Positions 59,735-64,000 of a DNA stretch of 64,000 nt are shown one piece after another (position 1 is the first letter of the stretch; every line of letters begins with the position of its first letter). The stretch is from assembly GCA_947044405.1 (NCBI GenBank), contig CAMRHE010000018.1:3162001-3226000 (forward strand), in the 5' to 3' direction. The stretch is from Leptodactylus fallax. Lineage: Eukaryota; Chordata; Amphibia; Anura; Leptodactylidae. The notes beneath the pieces are model-generated. The model was not told the DNA's origin, did no database searches, and saw only the letters and a program-made list of their open reading frames with translations. The position numbers and the translations under genes were made by a program.

Positions 59735-62700
59735 TTTCTTTTTTTTTATATAACTGTAATTTTATTGAAAAATTTTTCATTAACAAGGAATAAAGAAAAA
59801 ACAAAAAAACAATAATAATCAAACAAACAGGAAGCATTGAGGTAAATAGAGGCTATCTGCCTCCTCCCCCTTAAGCAATATGCATTTAAATTAAGCAGTG
59901 AACAAGGGAGGGGGGGAATGGAGGGGTTAAGAAGACAAGGGTAGGACCAAAGGGAAGGGGGGGGGGGAGGGAAGGAGAGGACTAGAGATCAGAGACCCTG
60001 TAATGTACAATACATGTCCCAGGGTGCCCAAATAGCCCCAAAGGCTTCCCGTGAATTATGTAGGCCAGCAGTCAGGTATTCAAGACTCCTCACATCCTTC
60101 ATTCTAGCCACAAGCTCAAGACTAGATGGGGGACTCACCTTCTTCCAGTTTCTAGCTATGAGAGTTTTAGCTGCAGTACAAAGATGCAAGAAAAGCCTGG
60201 ATGACTTATTGCTCAGGTGTCTGGGGGGAAGGTTCAGGAGATAAAGAAGAGGGTCAAGAGGAACCTCTTGCAAAAAGAGAGCAGTCGTCAGAGTCCTGAC
60301 CTCCCTCCAAAAACCGAGGATGAGAGGGCACGTCCAAAAGATATGGTGCAGGGTACCCACCGCAGCTCCACAGCGCCAGCACCATGGGGGAACTAATGGG
60401 TTTAAAGTATGAAGGAGAGCCGGGGTATGATACCAATGCATCAACAGCTTATACTGCGTTTCCCTAAACGTAATGCACTGAGATGATTTCTGGGCCCGAG
60501 ACCATACAATCCGCCACTGTTCCTGGGAGATGGGTTTACCCACCGCCTCCTCCCATTTAAGCATATAGCGATGATTAACAGGAGAGCCTGTAGTTTGTGA
60601 GTTAAGAAGTTGGTAAATAGAGGATATAAAGCCCCTAGTGGACGTGCCTGCACGGCAAATCTTTTCAAAAGCGGTGGGGAGTGACACCTTAAGAGACCCA
60701 TGGAGGGAGCGGACAAAGTGAACCACCTGCAAGTAATGGAACCATTCAGTACTTGGCAGGTTTTGATTAGCTGTAAGATAAGCAAAGGACCTGAGTTCCA
60801 AGGTTCCAGGGTCAACCATGTCAGCAATCCGGTAAAGGCCAGCTTCAGACCACACTTTAGTCATGGCAGAAGTCAGGCTCTCTGGGAGAAGGGGGTTGTA
60901 TAGTATGGAGACCATAGATGAGCGCGGGGACATCAGGGAGAATCTAGCACAACAGGTAGACCAGATAGATCTAGTAAACCGAATGGGGCCCAACAGGTAC
61001 GAGGCAGGGGGGGTGGGGGGAGCTGACCCACAGAAGCGCGTTAGGATGCATGGGTGCCAGCCATAGCTTCTCTATCTGCACCCATCTGGTGTATGCTGGC
61101 ATAGCCGCCCAGAATGGGATATGGCGTAAGTGGGCCGCCCAGTAATAATGTAACAGATGTGGGACAGCCATACCCCCAGACCCCCTATCCGCCAGCATAA
61201 CAGATCTAGGTATTCGGTGTCGTTTTGCTTTCCAGATAAACTGGAAGATAGCTTTCTGTAGGTTCCGTAATTCTCCCCGAGGTATCGCGACTGGGAGCGT
61301 CTCGAAAAAATACAGTAGCTTCGGGAGGAGAGTCATCTTGACCGCAGCAATTCTCCCCAAAAGGGAGATAGGCAAGGGTTGCCATTTGTCCAATAGGGCT
61401 CTTAGCTCACAAAACAACCGCGGGTAGTTTGCCGAGTAGAGGGTCGCATAGGAGGTGGATATATGGACTCCCAGGTAGCGGATAGAGGACTCCCGCCACT
61501 GGAAATCGTAATTACTGTGGAGGAGAAGGAGAAGGTCCCGTGGGATGTTAAGTGGGAGTGCCTCAGTCTTCGCGGGGTTCACCTTATACCCTGAGAGATC
61601 ACCATAGGTCTCTAGCGAGCGCAGCAAGTTTGGAAGGGTAGTATGAGGGGAGGTGAGAGTGAGGAGTACATCGTCCGCAAAGAGAGATATCTTAAATTCC
61701 TTATCTTGGACCATGATGCCCTTGATATTAGGGTCTCGCCTAATCTTGGCCGCTAGCGGCTCAATGCAGAGGGCAAATATGATGGGTGACAGGGGGCAAC
61801 CCTGCCTAGTGCCATTTCGAATAGGGAAGAAGGGCAAAGATGCATGGGGAAGCTTAATTGCTGCTGAGGGTAAGGAGTAAAGGGCCTGGATAGCTGTGAG
61901 AAACGGTCCCGTAAGCCTTAAGCGTAGTATGCATAAACGACCAATCTATGCGGTCAAAAGCCTTTTCAGCGTCCAGGCTCAAGAGAAGGGCCGGGGTAGA
62001 ATAATGATTGGCCACCTCCACCAAATCCACAGTCCTCCTGGTGTTGTCACCACCCTGACGACAGGGGATGAATCCCACCTGGTCCTTATGGACAAGCAGA
62101 GGGAGCCAAGCATTCAGTCTATTGGCTAAGAGTTTGGTGAAAAGTTTCAGGTCCGTGTTCAGCAAAGCAATCGGTCGGTAGTTAGCACAATCCTGCAAGT
62201 CCTTACCCGGTTTAGGGACCAATGTGAGTAGTGAAGAGAGCATAGTCGGGGGTATAGGGGAACTTGAAAGGAAGGAATTGAAGAGGGCCAATAGATGAGC
62301 AGAGAGTTCACCCTGGAAAACCTTATAATAATTGTAAGTGAACCCATCTGGGCCTGGGGCTTTCCCATTTGGGAGGTCCCTCAGGACCCCTTCTAGTTCC
62401 TCCCTGGTGATGGGGGTGTTCAGGGAGGTTAGGGCCTCAGGAGGAAGGCGTGGGAGACAACAATCCTTTAAATAGTCTTCCAGTAGTGTTGAGTCATCCC
62501 CAGGGAGTAGTGCTCGTGGGGGGGGGTAAGTCATACAGCTTAGAGTAGTAAGAGTGGAACGCCAGCGCCACAGCATCAGGGTGATGTTGAAGAGTACCCG
62601 CGGGGTCACGGACAGAGTGTGGTGTGGAAGAGGCCCGATGATCCCTGAGGGTTCCTGCCAGGAGGGTATGAGATTTATTACCTCGTTCAAAAAACCGCTG

Positions 62701-64000
62701 ACGGGTATAAAGGAGAAGTCGTTCCACATGGCGGGTCTCCAAATCACGGAGGTCCGCCCGGGCCAGGACCAAACGGCGAAGAACCCCCAGGGATGGATGC
62801 GCTGCCAAAGTCGTCGTAAGGGACCGAATACGGGCTTGGAGGAGCTGTTCCTGGGCCTGTCTGTCCCTTTTAAGCCTAGAAGCCAATGCGATACAGCATC
62901 CTCTCATGACCGCCTTATGGGCTTCCCAGAGAATGGCAAGAGAGTCTACCGAGCCTAAGTTGTCCCTAAAATAATCTATCAAGTGTGTGCGCAGGGTCTC
63001 GAGGGAGGTCGGCGAATTGAGCAGTGTTTCGTTAAGACGCCAATGACATTGGCGAGTAGGCACTGGAGTCGTAGATAAGGTAACCACGACTGGGGCATGA
63101 TCAGACCAGGTGAGAGGGCCAATGTTCGTGTCCCTAAGCAAACGAAGAGCGGGAGCATTTCCAAAGAAGTAGTCAATGCGGGTGTGAGTGTTATGAGGGT
63201 GAGAAAAGAAGGTGTAGGAGCGCGCCGTAGGATTGTCCACTCGCCAAAGGTCATACAAAGAGTGGGCGCGGATCAGCCTGTGGAACTCCCTTGCAAGTTG
63301 GGCCAACCTATGGGGGGTTGGGCCCTGGGGTAACGCCAGACGATCCGCCCGTTCAGAGAAGACCATGTTAAAGTCTCCCCCCACCAGCCAAGCTGATGGT
63401 GGGAGAGCGCGCAGACGGGAGAATACCCGGCGCAAGAACGGGATCTGTGCTGAATTGGGGGCATAGACATTGCATAAAACAATCGGGGCACCATAAAGGA
63501 GCCCCTCCAAGATAACAAACCGGCCACCTGGGTCTATGTGGGAAGTCGTCACTGTAATTGGGCAGGATCGAGAAAGAAGGATAGCCACCCCAGCTCTGCG
63601 TCGATTGTGGAAGGCTGAAAAAGCTACGGGAAAATAATGCTTAGCGAAGGCAAAAGTACCAGCGCGGTCAAAATGAGTCTCCTGAAGAAACGCCACATCC
63701 GCTCGTAAGGAGCGGAGTTCTCTAAGGACATGGCGCCTTTTAATGTTGGAACCCAGGCCCTTGACATTAATTGTCACGCACCTAACCATTGGGACCCAGG
63801 ATTGGAGGACAGTGGCGGATTGCAATAAGCTCACCCATCTCACATGATGCTGGCAAGTTTCCCTCGGAGAGGCAAAAGGGCAATCCACAAACAGGAACCC
63901 AAAGTCGAGGCAGGGTCTCTAGATCAGGGAGGGGGGGGGGAAAGAGAGGGAGGGAGGGAGGCAAAAGACATCATAAATGACAAAGTAAAAATAAAAACAG
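59735..64000 (-). mobile_element. Tx1/L1-type LINE, minus strand, runs off the right edge
   Basis: It starts at a T-rich tract (A-tail, about 59736-59748) and a 3' UTR of about 240 bases. ORF2 occupies 59989-63888. The remaining 110 bases to the window edge are a purine-rich inter-ORF or 5' region; ORF1 would lie outside. This is the most complete LINE in the window. Confidence 0.92.
59989..63888 (-). pseudogene. LINE ORF2: APE endonuclease, reverse transcriptase, CCHC end; three frameshifts
   Basis: The protein nicks target DNA and copies the LINE RNA there. The endonuclease (63888-about 62520) has the expected residues: NVKGLGS, LQETHF, VGGDFNMV, RIDYFF and SDHAPV. The true start may be MVRCVTINVKG (about 63789) rather than 63888. 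The reverse transcriptase follows in the next frame (NGKAPGPDGFTYNYYK, LLSLDAEKAFDRIDW) and then a third frame (GTRQGCPLSPIIFALCIEPL, ISLFADDVLL, YKVNPAKTEAL). The C-terminus is back in the first frame, with CWRCGAAVGTLHHIFWTC, ending at 59989. Shifts lie at about 62518-62526 (run of nine G), about 61903-61910 and about 61007-61020 (G-runs). Otherwise there are no stops, so the copy is young or the runs are misread. Confidence 0.92.

Noticed and set aside
62494..62540. Programmed frameshift in the LINE ORF2
   Set aside because: The shift sits in a run of nine G next to two other indels elsewhere in the gene. Simple decay or homopolymer miscalling is likelier, and LINE ORF2 is normally one frame.

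Overview
The window is nuclear DNA of a vertebrate and most likely of a frog (neobatrachian-type anuran). Coding exons are short, have canonical splice sites and are separated by kilobases of intron. The gene order SMAD1 – MMAA – (C4orf51-like) is the order known from human 4q31. The repeats are those expected in an anuran: TTAAAGG-type (T2/Kolobok) and GGC...GCC (Harbinger-like) MITEs, many hAT derivatives, Tc1 elements, piggyBac-like TTAACCC elements and Tx1/L1-type LINEs. Nothing prokaryotic is present, and I saw no tRNA, rRNA or CRISPR.

Layout. 1–5.5 kb: the last three coding exons of SMAD1 (whole MH2 domain, ending in the phospho-acceptor tail SSVS), its 3' UTR and a poly(A) signal, on +. 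5.5–30.9 kb: intergenic DNA made almost wholly of mobile elements. It includes a 4.6-kb hAT unit with an 8-bp target duplication, two decayed LINE ORF2 fragments, a decayed Tc1 transposase, piggyBac-like repeats and a 2.3-kb hAT element with a perfect 8-bp duplication. 30.9–45.1 kb: MMAA on +, with a promoter holding two ZNF143-type motifs and a CCAAT box, a non-coding first exon and six coding exons that give a complete protein of 407 residues. 45.1–51 kb: MITE chain and a Tc1 element with a frameshifted transposase. 51.0–51.3 kb: a probable first coding exon of a C4orf51-like gene on +. 51.3–64 kb: a three-level nest (Tc1 inside hAT inside LINE), further hAT and foldback elements, and at the right edge a long LINE ORF2 on the minus strand with endonuclease, reverse transcriptase and C-terminal CCHC regions, broken by three frameshifts.

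The host genes are unrelated in function: SMAD1 is the transcriptional effector of BMP signalling, and MMAA is the mitochondrial GTPase that loads and protects methylmalonyl-CoA mutase. Their adjacency is inherited synteny, not an operon. I do not see a new biological system. What is informative is the transposon stratigraphy: exact empty sites, target duplications, shared TTAA/TWA junctions between neighbouring MITEs, and one 31-bp minisatellite motif carried by two different hAT families.
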